9,147 nucleotides of DNA from Frankiales bacterium (GCA_025966295.1 JAOPVD010000366.1:1-9147), one strand, 5' to 3'; positions 1 to 6,339 are shown, counted from the stretch's first letter. The notes: a model not told the origin generated them from the letters alone. Program-made: numbers and translations.

Positions 1-1
1 C

Positions 2-121
2 CGGCGCGAGTGCGCCGCGCACGCGCTGTCGATGCGCGAGCCCTACGGCGTGTGGGGCGGCCTCACCGAGGACGACCGCGCGGTCGAGCTCTACGGCCCC
101 CGCCCCACCCGCAAGCGCTGA
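2..121 (+). CDS. WhiB-family Fe-S transcriptional regulator, C-terminal fragment
   Basis: Partial gene; its 5' end lies outside the window. The 39 visible residues read RRECAAHALSMREPYGVWGG and then LTEDDR, ending in a basic tail RPTRKR before TGA. The GVWGG turn (visible residues 16-20) followed by LTEDDR is the hallmark of actinobacterial WhiB-like (Wbl) proteins. The cysteine at visible residue 4 fits the last of the four cluster-binding cysteines (C-x2-C-x5-C end). Wbl proteins bind a [4Fe-4S] cluster, associate with the principal sigma factor and control development, redox or stress genes. The basic tail is the expected DNA-contacting part. Which Wbl subgroup this is cannot be decided from the fragment. 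Its last codons form one arm of a hairpin with the intergenic repeat (110-117 with 127-134). Confidence 0.9.
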   Translation, partial: RRECAAHALSMREPYGVWGGLTEDDRAVELYGPRPTRKR

Positions 122-134
122 CCCCCCGCTTGCG
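110..134. other. Hairpin across the whiB-like stop codon
   Basis: Perfect 8-bp inverted repeat, cgcaagcg (110-117) and cgcttgcg (127-134), with a 9-nt loop that contains the TGA stop. It lacks a T-tract. It may contribute to termination of the whiB-like transcript, but its downstream arm is also part of the larger palindrome at 126-183, so the two structures would compete. Confidence 0.4.
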
Positions 135-251
135 TCATCACCGGCGCGTCCGGTGGGGGAGCCAGTTTCGATGACGCAAGCGGTCACCTACCGGTTTGCG
201 TCATCACCGGTACGGCGGGTGCGGGGCCAGTTCTGAGGACGCAAGGGGTCA
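126..251. repeat. Two tandem palindromic repeat units in a convergent intergenic region
   Basis: Unit 1 (130-186) and unit 2 (196-251) both begin with the identical 15-mer ttgcgtcatcaccgg. Each continues through a G-rich middle to gccagtt and ends in a gacgcaag/ggtca block, with a period of 66 bp. Each unit is itself an inverted repeat. In unit 1 the arms 126-139 and 170-183 are perfect over 14 bp around a 30-nt loop. In unit 2 the arms 196-206 and 234-244 match at 10 of 11 positions. The last bases of unit 2 include the stop codon of the minus-strand acyltransferase gene (249-251). The position between two converging genes suits a bidirectional terminator or a REP-like dispersed palindrome. 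There is no T-run, so this is inferred from structure and location only. Confidence 0.7.
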
Positions 252-1130
252 GCCGAGCTGGTCGGGGTCGGCGAGCAGGCGCTTGAGGGCGTCGAAGTAG
301 AGGGCGCACTGCACGCCGTCGACCAGCCGGTGGTCCCCGGTCAGGCAGAGCGTGAACTGCGGGACGGCCGTCACCGCACCGTCGCGGACGACCGGCCGGT
401 CGGTGACCACGCCCAGCGACAGGTACACCGGCGTCCGGGCGAACGGCACCGGCGCCAGGAAGACCTCCTCGATGCCCAGCGGCGCGACGTTGCTGATGAA
501 CACCGACCCGAGCGGGTTGCCCTGCTGGCCCAGCACCGGCAGCCCCCAGCCGCCGAGCAGCGTCGAGGTGGCCCGCATCATCGGCCGCATCAGCGCGGTC
601 GGCAGGTACGCCGCCACCGTGGTGGAGGTGTTGAAGCCCGGGTCGGTGCCGGCGCGCAGCGCCGCCACGCCCTTCCACACCTCGGTGGCGATCTGCGCCG
701 GGGTCAGCCGGTCCGCGCCCCCGACCTTGCAGGGCGCCAGGTCGGTGCCCTGCCCGATGTCGACCGCGAAGCCGACGCTGACGTCCTCGAAGGGCACGAT
801 CCGGCCGGCCCGCACCCGGGTGTTGGCCTCCGGCACGGCACGCATCGCGCGGGCGGCGGCGGCGCCCACCACGTGCATGATCGTCAGGCCCTTGGCGCCG
901 GCGGCCCGCCGGCTCGCGACGTACGCCTGCACCGGCGCGGCGTCGATGACGAGCCGCGTCATCAGCCGCCCTTCGGTGGCCGGTGACCAGGTGGCGACCG
1001 CCACCTTGCGCCGTACCGCTTGCGCACGCGCCGCGGGGTCCCGGATCGCCGCGGCCCGGCGGGCCTCGCGGACCACCAGCCCGGCGGTCCCGACAGCGGC
1101 GAGCAGGGCGGCACGACGAGGGCTGGGCAC
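249..1130 (-). CDS. Stand-alone 2-oxoacid dehydrogenase E2-type acyltransferase domain protein (no lipoyl domain)
   Basis: The 293-residue protein has the catalytic fold of dihydrolipoamide acyltransferases (CAT-like superfamily). The active-site motif is GDHRLVDG, with His267 and Asp271 as the HxxxDG pair that deprotonates and orients the thiol acceptor. PQFTLCL just before it and GLTIMHVVGAAAARAM (about 81-96) also fit the domain. Classical E2 proteins carry N-terminal lipoyl and E1/E3-binding domains. Here the first ~45 residues are only a short hydrophobic stretch (AALLAAVGTAGLVV) and a basic helix, so this is not a normal E2. No E1, E3 or lipoylation gene is adjacent. The acyl donor and acceptor are unknown. 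The start is GTG at 1130 with only a weak upstream CAGG; a later ATG (residue 57) would cut into the domain. It is divergent from the aldehyde dehydrogenase gene, 78 bp apart. Confidence 0.82.
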   Translation of the reverse strand: MPSPRRAALLAAVGTAGLVVREARRAAAIRDPAARAQAVRRKVAVATWSPATEGRLMTRLVIDAAPVQAYVASRRAAGAKGLTIMHVVGAAAARAMRAVPEANTRVRAGRIVPFEDVSVGFAVDIGQGTDLAPCKVGGADRLTPAQIATEVWKGVAALRAGTDPGFNTSTTVAAYLPTALMRPMMRATSTLLGGWGLPVLGQQGNPLGSVFISNVAPLGIEEVFLAPVPFARTPVYLSLGVVTDRPVVRDGAVTAVPQFTLCLTGDHRLVDGVQCALYFDALKRLLADPDQLG

Positions 1131-1197
1131 GCCTGGACTCTACGGAGCCGCGCTTGGGCCCGGCGGTCCGAGGTAGGACGATGGGACGACCTGATCC

Positions 1198-1204
1198 GAG
1201 GAGA
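1198..1204 (+). promoter_or_regulatory. Ribosome binding site deciding the gabD1 start
   Basis: GAGGAGA lies 4 nt before the ATG at 1209. It is the only strong Shine-Dalgarno sequence near the 5' end and argues against the in-frame upstream starts, which would add about 63 residues of low-complexity Arg/Gly-rich sequence foreign to the family. Confidence 0.75.
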
Positions 1205-1208
1205 CCCC

Positions 1209-2582
1209 ATGGCCATCGCGACCGTCGACCCCACCACCGGCCAGACCCTCAAGACCTTCGACGCCCTCAGCGAGGCCGAGGTGGCCGACCGGCTCGACCG
1301 CGCCGCCCGCGCCTTCGCCGGCTACCGCACCACCTCCTACGACCAGCGGGCCGGCTGGGCCCGTCGCGCGGCAGACCTGCTCGACGAGGACACCCAGGCG
1401 CTCGCCGAGCTGATGACGACCGAGATGGGCAAGACCGTCAAGGCCGCCAAGCTGGAGATCGGCAAGTGTGCCACCGGCCTGCGCTACTACGCCGAGCACG
1501 CCGCCGAGATGCTCGCCGACGTGCCCGCCGACGCCGCGGCCGTCAAGGCGTCGCGGGCCCTCACGCGCTACCAGCCGATCGGGCCGGTGCTGGCCGTCAT
1601 GCCCTGGAACTTCCCGCTGTGGCAGGCGATGCGCTTCGCTGCCCCCGCCCTGATGGCCGGCAACGTCGGGCTGCTCAAGCACGCCTCCAACGTGCCGCAG
1701 ACGGCGCTCTACCTCGAGGAGCTGTTCCGCCGGGCCGGGTTCCCGGCCGACGTCTTCCAGACGCTGCTCATCGGCAGCGGCCAGGTCGAGACGGTGCTGC
1801 GGGACAAGCGGGTCGTGGCCGCCACCCTCACCGGCTCCACCCCGGCCGGCCAGGCCGTCGCCTCGGCCGCCGGCTCGGTCATCAAGCACGTGGTGCTGGA
1901 GCTCGGCGGTTCCGACCCGTTCGTCGTGATGCCGTCGGCCGACCTCGAGAAGGCCGCTGCGGTCGCCACCACCGCCCGCTGTCAGAACAACGGCCAGTCC
2001 TGCATCGCCGCCAAGCGCTTCATCGTGCACACCGACGTGTACGACGAGTTCGCGCGGCTGTTCGCGGACCGGCTCGCCGCCCAGAAGCTCGGCGACCCGC
2101 GCGACGACAGCACCGACCTCGGGCCGCTGGCGACCGAGCAGGGCCGCGAGGACGTCGAGGAGCTCGTCCAGGACGCCGTCGACAAGGGCGCCCGGGTGGT
2201 CGTCGGCGGTCAGCGGCCGGACGGACCGGGCTGGTTCTACCCGGCCACCCTCGTCGAGGGCGTCACCAAGGACATGCGCATGTACTACGAGGAGGTCTTC
2301 GGCCCGGTGGCCCAGCTGCACCGCGTCGGCTCGTTCGAGCAGGCACTGGCGCTGGCCAACGACAGCGACTTCGGGCTGGGCTCCAACATCTGGACCGACG
2401 ACGCCGCCGAGCAGGAGCGGTTCGTCGACGGCGTGGAGGCCGGGATGGTGTTCGTGAACGGCATGACCACCTCCTACCCGGAGCTGCCCTTCGGCGGCGT
2501 CAAGATCTCCGGCACCGGCCGCGAGCTGGCCGATCTGGGCATCAAGGAGTTCTGCAACGCCAAGACCGTCTGGGTCGCGTGA
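1209..2582 (+). CDS. gabD1: Succinate-semialdehyde dehydrogenase (NADP+), GabD1 type
   Basis: A 457-residue cytosolic aldehyde dehydrogenase. It has the oxyanion asparagine in MPWNFPLWQ (Asn134), the general-base glutamate in LELGGSDPF (Glu231), the nucleophile in NGQSCIAAKRF (Cys265), EEVFGP further on, and a C-terminal ELPFGGVKISGTGRE block. MPWNFPLWQ with LLKHASNVPQTA is typical of the GabD1/Sad subgroup, which oxidises succinate semialdehyde to succinate. In actinobacteria this can act with 2-oxoglutarate decarboxylase as a bypass of 2-oxoglutarate dehydrogenase, or in GABA breakdown. The length matches GabD1 proteins when the ATG at 1209 is used. A PLP aminotransferase follows after 19 bp, probably in the same transcript. 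The exact aldehyde substrate cannot be proven from sequence; other short-chain semialdehydes remain possible. Confidence 0.88.
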   Translation: MAIATVDPTTGQTLKTFDALSEAEVADRLDRAARAFAGYRTTSYDQRAGWARRAADLLDEDTQALAELMTTEMGKTVKAAKLEIGKCATGLRYYAEHAAEMLADVPADAAAVKASRALTRYQPIGPVLAVMPWNFPLWQAMRFAAPALMAGNVGLLKHASNVPQTALYLEELFRRAGFPADVFQTLLIGSGQVETVLRDKRVVAATLTGSTPAGQAVASAAGSVIKHVVLELGGSDPFVVMPSADLEKAAAVATTARCQNNGQSCIAAKRFIVHTDVYDEFARLFADRLAAQKLGDPRDDSTDLGPLATEQGREDVEELVQDAVDKGARVVVGGQRPDGPGWFYPATLVEGVTKDMRMYYEEVFGPVAQLHRVGSFEQALALANDSDFGLGSNIWTDDAAEQERFVDGVEAGMVFVNGMTTSYPELPFGGVKISGTGRELADLGIKEFCNAKTVWVA

Positions 2583-2601
2583 CCGCAGTAGCGTCGTCGC
2601 C

Positions 2602-3696
2602 GTGACGACACCCCGCCTGCGCCCGCTGCTCGACCGGATGGGCACCTACAAGCCCGGCCGCCGCCCCGCGGCCGGCCAGGACCTGTCCCGACTGGCCAGC
2701 AACGAGACGCCGTTCCCGCTGCTCCCGCAGGTGGTGGCGGCGGTCAGCGCGGCGCTGGCCGACAGCAACCGCTACCCCGACCCGGCGGCGGTCCGGCTCA
2801 CCGAGGCGCTGGCGGCCAAGCACGGCGTCGACGTCGGCCGGATCGCGGTGGGCTGCGGCTCGGTGCAGCTGGTCCAGGAGCTCGTCGAGATCAGCTGCGA
2901 CGCCGGCGACGAGGTGCTGTTCGGCTGGCGGTCGTTCGAGGCCTACCCGACGCTGACCACCATCGCCGGGGCGGTGCCGGTGGAGGTGCCGCTGCGGGAC
3001 GCGCACCTGGACCTGCCGGCGATGGCCGCCGCGGTCACCGAGCGGACCCGGCTGGTGCTGCTGTGCAGCCCCAACAACCCGACCGGTCCGGCGCTCGCGG
3101 AAAGCGACGTGAAGGCCTTCCTCGAGGCGGTGCCGAGGCACGTGCTGGTGGTGCTGGACGAGGCCTATCACGAGTTCGTGGACGACCCGCTGGCGGTGGA
3201 CGGCACCCGGCTGCAGGCGTCCTACCCGAACCTGCTGGTGCTCCGGACCTTCTCGAAGGCGTATGGCCTGGCCGGGTTGCGGGTCGGCTACGCGATCGCC
3301 GGCAGCCCCGAGGTCGCGGGGGCGCTGCGGCAGGTGCACCTGCCGTTCGCGGTGTCGGTGGCCGCCCAGGCGGCCGCGCTGGCCTCGTTGGACGCCGCGC
3401 CGCAGCTGCTGGCACAGGTCGCCGAGGTGGTGGCCGAGCGCGAGCCACTGCGGCAGCGGCTGCGCGAGATCGGCTGGGACGTGCCGGAGTCGCAGGGCAA
3501 CTTCGTCTGGCTGCCGGCCGGCGCCGACAGCGACCGGGTCGCGCAGGTCTTCGAGGACCACGGTGTCCTGGTCCGGTGCTTCTCCGGCGACGGCCTGCGC
3601 ATCACGGTCGCCCGGCCGGCCGACTCCGAGCGGGTGCTGGTGGCGGCCCGGGCGGCGGTTCAGCCGACGGTGACCGCGCCGGTCGCCTCGTCGTAG
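2602..3696 (+). CDS. Histidinol-phosphate / aromatic amino acid aminotransferase (HisC-Pat family)
   Basis: A 364-residue class I/II PLP aminotransferase. Landmarks in order are LASNETPFPLLP (N-terminal substrate loop), NRYPDP, a GCGSVQL cofactor-phosphate turn, LLCSPNNPTGP, LVVLDEAYHEF, TFSKAYGLAGLRVGY with the PLP lysine at Lys219, and GDGLRITVAR with the substrate-carboxylate arginine at Arg333. These fit the HisC family, including actinobacterial Pat, which moves amino groups between aromatic amino acids and 2-oxoacids. No his genes adjoin it, so a Pat-like role (aromatic 2-oxoacids) is at least as likely as histidine synthesis. The start is GTG at 2602, 19 bp after the gabD1 stop, with no clear Shine-Dalgarno, so coupled translation is likely. 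Its last 37 bp overlap tail-to-tail with the minus-strand gene. Confidence 0.87.
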   Translation: MTTPRLRPLLDRMGTYKPGRRPAAGQDLSRLASNETPFPLLPQVVAAVSAALADSNRYPDPAAVRLTEALAAKHGVDVGRIAVGCGSVQLVQELVEISCDAGDEVLFGWRSFEAYPTLTTIAGAVPVEVPLRDAHLDLPAMAAAVTERTRLVLLCSPNNPTGPALAESDVKAFLEAVPRHVLVVLDEAYHEFVDDPLAVDGTRLQASYPNLLVLRTFSKAYGLAGLRVGYAIAGSPEVAGALRQVHLPFAVSVAAQAAALASLDAAPQLLAQVAEVVAEREPLRQRLREIGWDVPESQGNFVWLPAGADSDRVAQVFEDHGVLVRCFSGDGLRITVARPADSERVLVAARAAVQPTVTAPVASS

Positions 3697-5273
3697 CTGA
3701 TCCAGCCGAGCTGGAAGTCGTTGCGGCGCACGCCGTCCGCCGGCCGGTACTCGTCGGTCGTCGGCCAGCCGAGGCGACCCTGCTCCGCCTCGAGCTCGAC
3801 GTAGCGCGCGGCGATGGGGCCGCGGCAGAAGAACGCGCCCGCGCCGTCGGGGTGGCTGAGCCGGCCGTGCTGCGTGGTCTGCACCAGTCCGCCCGTGACG
3901 GCCTGCTCCTCGGCGGTCGGCAGCCCCAGGGGCCCGCTCTCGGCGCCGGACCGGACGTACGCGGTGGCCAGGCCGCCGTAGAGCACGAACACGCCGGTCG
4001 CTGAGGACGCCACGATCCGGCCGTGCTGGAACGACACCGCCTTCGCGGAGCCCACCACCACCTCGTCAGCGACGGGGTAACCGAGCTTGCCCGCCTCGGC
4101 CCCGAGCTGGACGTAGCGGGCCGCGATGGTGCCGCCGATGAGCCGGGCCGCACCGAGTGCCGGGTGCCAGGAGATCCGCCCGCGCTGGAAGGCGCTGGCC
4201 CGGCCCTCGCCGTCCGGGCCGGCCACCGGCGAGGCCACGGGGTAGCCGAGCACGCCGGCCTCCATCCCGGCCGCGCGGTAGCGGGCTGCGACCGCGCCGA
4301 GCACCTCGAACGCACCGAGCGACGGGTGGTAGACGAGCGCACCGTGCTGGAAGTGCTGGCGCCGGCCCTTGCCGCCGGGGCTCGCCACCGGGTCGCCGAG
4401 CGGGAAGCCCAGTACGCCGGCCTCGTTGCCGAGCACGTGGTAGCGCCGGGCGGCCGGGCCGGCGGTGTAGCGCGCGCCGGTCTTCGCGCTCCAGGACATC
4501 CGTCCCTCGATGGTGCGCTGGGCCCGCCCGCCCGGCACTGCGACCTCGCCGTAGACGGTGGGCCCGAGCACGCTGCCGGCGCCGCCGAGCTGCCAGTAGC
4601 GCGCGGTCAGGGTCGACCAGGCGGCCGGCAGCGCCGGCGAGCTGTGGTCGCGGGTGGCGTTGTCGGTCGCCGACGCGGTCGAGCACTTCTCGAACTTCCA
4701 CGGCGGGATGCAGGACACCACCCGGCACACCACACCGCCGACCTGGCGGACCTGCTGGTTGCACTGCCCGTACCGGAAGCCGTTGCAGCAGACCCGCCGG
4801 TTGTCGCACTGCCCGGCCGGCCCGCAGGTGCAGCCGCAGGACCAGCAGGAGCGGGCGCAGATCCCGGCCCGCCCGGCGGTCGAGCAACGGCTGCAGGTCG
4901 CGTTGCAGTCGATGATGTAGCGCGCCTTGCCGCCGCACAGCGAGGCACCGTCGGCCTTCCACCAGCCGGCCGCGATCGACCCTGGCGGGCAGGAGTTGGC
5001 GCCCTTGTTGATGGTCGCGCAGAAGACCGTCCAGCCCGACGAGCAGGTCGAGCCCGGCCCGCACACCGACGCGTAGGCGGACTGCGGCTTCAGGGCGAAG
5101 CCGAGGGTGTCGACGGCGAGCGCACTGCCCACCACGGCGCTCTTCTGCAGGAAGCCGCGCCGGGAGGTACGGCGCGACAGCCAGCCGGTCACCGCGTCGG
5201 CGGCGCGCTGCGACCAGGCCGGGGCGGCCACCGTCCGCGCCCCGACGGCCTGCAGGGCCTCGAGGGTGCTCAC
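3660..5273 (-). CDS. Tat-exported cysteine-rich MauA-like (methylamine dehydrogenase light chain-like) domain fused to six LGFP repeats
   Basis: 537 residues from GTG 5273, which overlaps the upstream TGA (GTGA). The twin-arginine signal is SRRGFLQ (37-43) plus a hydrophobic stretch ending near AYAS (66-69). The long leader before it (WLSRRTSRRGFLQ) resembles MauA precursors. Domain 1, about 71-197, carries 20 cysteines (71, 77, 85, 95, 113, 123, 127, 130, 139, 143, 146, 148, 150, 156, 162, 163, 171, 183, 188, 197). C85-x9-C95-PPG copies the MauA spacing C36-x9-C46-PPG, and GWWKAD (103-108) sits near the first TTQ tryptophan. MauA Trp108 aligns with Val182, so canonical TTQ is doubtful. Domain 2, about 222-537, has six ~53-residue LGFP units (LGPT 236, LGFP 288, LGYP 342, LGYP 397, LGLP 449, LGWP 501) of the cell-envelope-binding type. 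I infer an exported, disulfide-rich, wall-associated protein; its activity is unknown. Confidence 0.85.
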   Translation of the reverse strand: MSTLEALQAVGARTVAAPAWSQRAADAVTGWLSRRTSRRGFLQKSAVVGSALAVDTLGFALKPQSAYASVCGPGSTCSSGWTVFCATINKGANSCPPGSIAAGWWKADGASLCGGKARYIIDCNATCSRCSTAGRAGICARSCWSCGCTCGPAGQCDNRRVCCNGFRYGQCNQQVRQVGGVVCRVVSCIPPWKFEKCSTASATDNATRDHSSPALPAAWSTLTARYWQLGGAGSVLGPTVYGEVAVPGGRAQRTIEGRMSWSAKTGARYTAGPAARRYHVLGNEAGVLGFPLGDPVASPGGKGRRQHFQHGALVYHPSLGAFEVLGAVAARYRAAGMEAGVLGYPVASPVAGPDGEGRASAFQRGRISWHPALGAARLIGGTIAARYVQLGAEAGKLGYPVADEVVVGSAKAVSFQHGRIVASSATGVFVLYGGLATAYVRSGAESGPLGLPTAEEQAVTGGLVQTTQHGRLSHPDGAGAFFCRGPIAARYVELEAEQGRLGWPTTDEYRPADGVRRNDFQLGWISYDEATGAVTVG

Positions 5274-5713
5274 CGGATCCGCACCCCCTTGAGCAGTCGG
5301 TCGATCTTCACAGCACTGCTCTGCCGCCGACCGTGGCTGCCGATCACCGCGAACAGGCACCAGGCCCGACCGGCCACGGTGAAGAACCACTGCGCGCCGC
5401 TCTGCCCGGGCAGCGGCCGCTGCATCGCCGCCGGGTCGAAGTCGGACGGCCGGGGCACCGGCAGGCCGGTGCTGGTGAACAGCGTCGTGGCGACGGCCTC
5501 GTGGTCGTACTCGAACAGGCTCAGGAACACGTCGTCCGGGCCGAGCGCGCTGACGACCCCGGAGCCGAAGTCGCCGCGTTCGCGGGGGATCGGCACGGTG
5601 GCGGCGTGCACCAGCAGGTTGCCGGTCCGCCCGGGCACGCTGGGCGGCTGCCGGCGCACCGCGACCTGCCAGCCGGCCGGCAGGTCGATGTCGAAACCGG
5701 CAACCAACCTCAT
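5270..5713 (-). CDS. Conserved hypothetical protein of the mau-like operon
   Basis: 147 residues, not assigned to a named family. It opens with MRLVAGFDIDLPAGWQVAVRR and has no signal peptide or membrane segment, so it is probably cytosolic. Further on are a GPDDVFLSLFEYD segment (58-70), FDPAAMQRPLPGQSGAQWFF (92-111) and a final hydrophobic strand AWCLFAVIGS with its only cysteine (Cys119). The mix of strands and the 'LPAGWQ' opening suggests a small beta-rich domain, but I assign no function. The ATG at 5713 overlaps the upstream stop as ATGA, and its own stop overlaps the next GTG start as GTGA. This fixes it in the operon between the CcdA-like membrane protein and the MauA-like protein, and suggests a role as an accessory or chaperone-like factor for the exported product (inference). 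Confidence 0.75.
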   Translation of the reverse strand: MRLVAGFDIDLPAGWQVAVRRQPPSVPGRTGNLLVHAATVPIPRERGDFGSGVVSALGPDDVFLSLFEYDHEAVATTLFTSTGLPVPRPSDFDPAAMQRPLPGQSGAQWFFTVAGRAWCLFAVIGSHGRRQSSAVKIDRLLKGVRIR

Positions 5714-6339
5714 CCGAGCACCAGCATGACGGCCGCGGTCGCCAGCGTCGCTGCCGTCACCCGCTCGGCCAGGGGGCGGGCGTGCTCGAGGCGGCGGGCC
5801 AGCGCCCGCAGCAGGTCAGGCGACACGGCACGGCGCCCCAGGAGCAGCGGCAGGGCCCGCACCAGCCCGAAGGCGGCCCCGACGATGGCCGCGGCGGGCA
5901 GCCCCAGGGCGACCAGCAGGACGAGCAGCGCGTACGTCGCGGCGCTCGTCACGATCGTGATCACCCCGGTGCCGAGCTGCCAGCCGAAGCCGACCGCGTA
6001 GACCCAGGACCGGTACCGCGTCAGCCAGTCCTCGTCGACCTGGCGCCGGCCGGTCGGCACCCGGCGGCCGAGGTCGAGCACGACCGCCAGGGCGCAGGCC
6101 AGCGCCGCCACCCACAGCGGGACGTGGACGAGCTCCCCGAGCGCGCCCAGGACCGCCCCCGTGGTGGCGCCGCCGAGGACGGAGGCGAGGGTGAACAGGG
6201 CCACGGTCAGGCCCCACCGGTGTCCGCGTGCCCGCTGCCCGAGCGGGTTGATGCTGGTCAGCATCGACTCGCCTCAAGGGGACCAGGTCGCGCGCAGTGC
6301 GGCGACCACGGCGACGGCCAGGGAGACGGCCAGCGTCAT
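5710..6339 (-). CDS. CcdA-like polytopic membrane protein with in-frame UGA at codon 22 (candidate selenoprotein)
   Basis: Read from ATG 6339, this is a 209-residue, roughly six-helix membrane protein interrupted by one UGA at codon 22. The ATG overlaps the mauD-like stop as ATGA and has GGCGAG 5 nt upstream. Codons 1-15 encode a hydrophobic helix, then ATWSP-UGA-GESML. In CcdA/DsbD membrane domains helix 1 ends in an SPC motif whose cysteine carries electrons across the membrane, so the UGA stands exactly at that cysteine. The rest has helices around 43-70, 73-88, 112-145, 147-166 and 193-209, and a single cysteine (82). No second CcdA-type redox cysteine is evident. Conventional annotation would start at ATG 6264 (184 residues, Shine-Dalgarno GAGG 7 nt upstream), leaving a 21-codon ORF. 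I favour readthrough as selenocysteine or a recent nonsense change. Assignment to CcdA is by topology and motif only. Confidence 0.6.
6231..6265 (-). promoter_or_regulatory. Two hairpins directly downstream of the in-frame UGA (possible bacterial SECIS)
   Basis: In the mRNA, hairpin 1 (6265-6250) has stem GAUGCU/AGCAUC and loop GACC, 14 nt between UGA and loop. Hairpin 2 (6247-6231) has stem CCCGCU/AGCGGG and loop CGGGC, 32 nt between UGA and loop. Bacterial SECIS elements are stem-loops shortly downstream of UGA with a G among the first loop bases; hairpin 2 fits the usual distance better. G+C-rich DNA forms such hairpins often, so the evidence is modest. Confidence 0.35.
6274..6276 (-). other. 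In-frame UGA codon, candidate selenocysteine position
   Basis: The context is UCC CCU UGA GGC GAG UCG AUG. The frame stays open from the ATG at 6339 through this codon to the stop at 5712-5710. UGA ends other genes in this window (whiB-like, gabD1, mauD-like), so a general code change is excluded and any decoding must be site-specific. Confidence 0.5.

Noticed and set aside
126..251. Short CRISPR-like array
   Set aside because: There are only two units, the repeats are imperfect palindromes whose supposed spacers are also similar, and no cas gene is present.
1154..1182. Promoter for gabD1 (TTGGGC, then GACGAT at 17-nt spacing)
   Set aside because: Neither hexamer is a good match, and alternative -10 choices give wrong spacing; too weak to report as a feature.
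1020..1208. Upstream extension of gabD1 (520-residue form)
   Set aside because: The extension overlaps the divergent acyltransferase gene, is Arg/Gly-rich, and GAGGAGA before ATG 1209 gives the family's usual length.
1140..2645. Long open frame (501 codons) on the minus strand opposite gabD1
   Set aside because: The + strand product is a complete aldehyde dehydrogenase with all catalytic motifs. The antisense frame is a G+C-driven shadow with no family signature.
4683..5063. Functional TTQ-bearing methylamine dehydrogenase light chain
   Set aside because: The Trp108 equivalent appears to be Val182 and no large subunit or MauG gene is in the window, so I call it MauA-like only.
5274..5390. 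Upstream in-frame start giving a 576-residue MauA-like protein
   Set aside because: The extra 39 residues lie inside the preceding gene and carry no signal; the GTGA overlap at 5270-5273 matches the operon pattern.
4023..5729. Long + strand open frame opposite the MauA-like/LGFP gene
   Set aside because: Its product is low-complexity Arg/Gly/Ala-rich sequence, while the minus strand encodes a Tat signal, ordered cysteines and six LGFP repeats.
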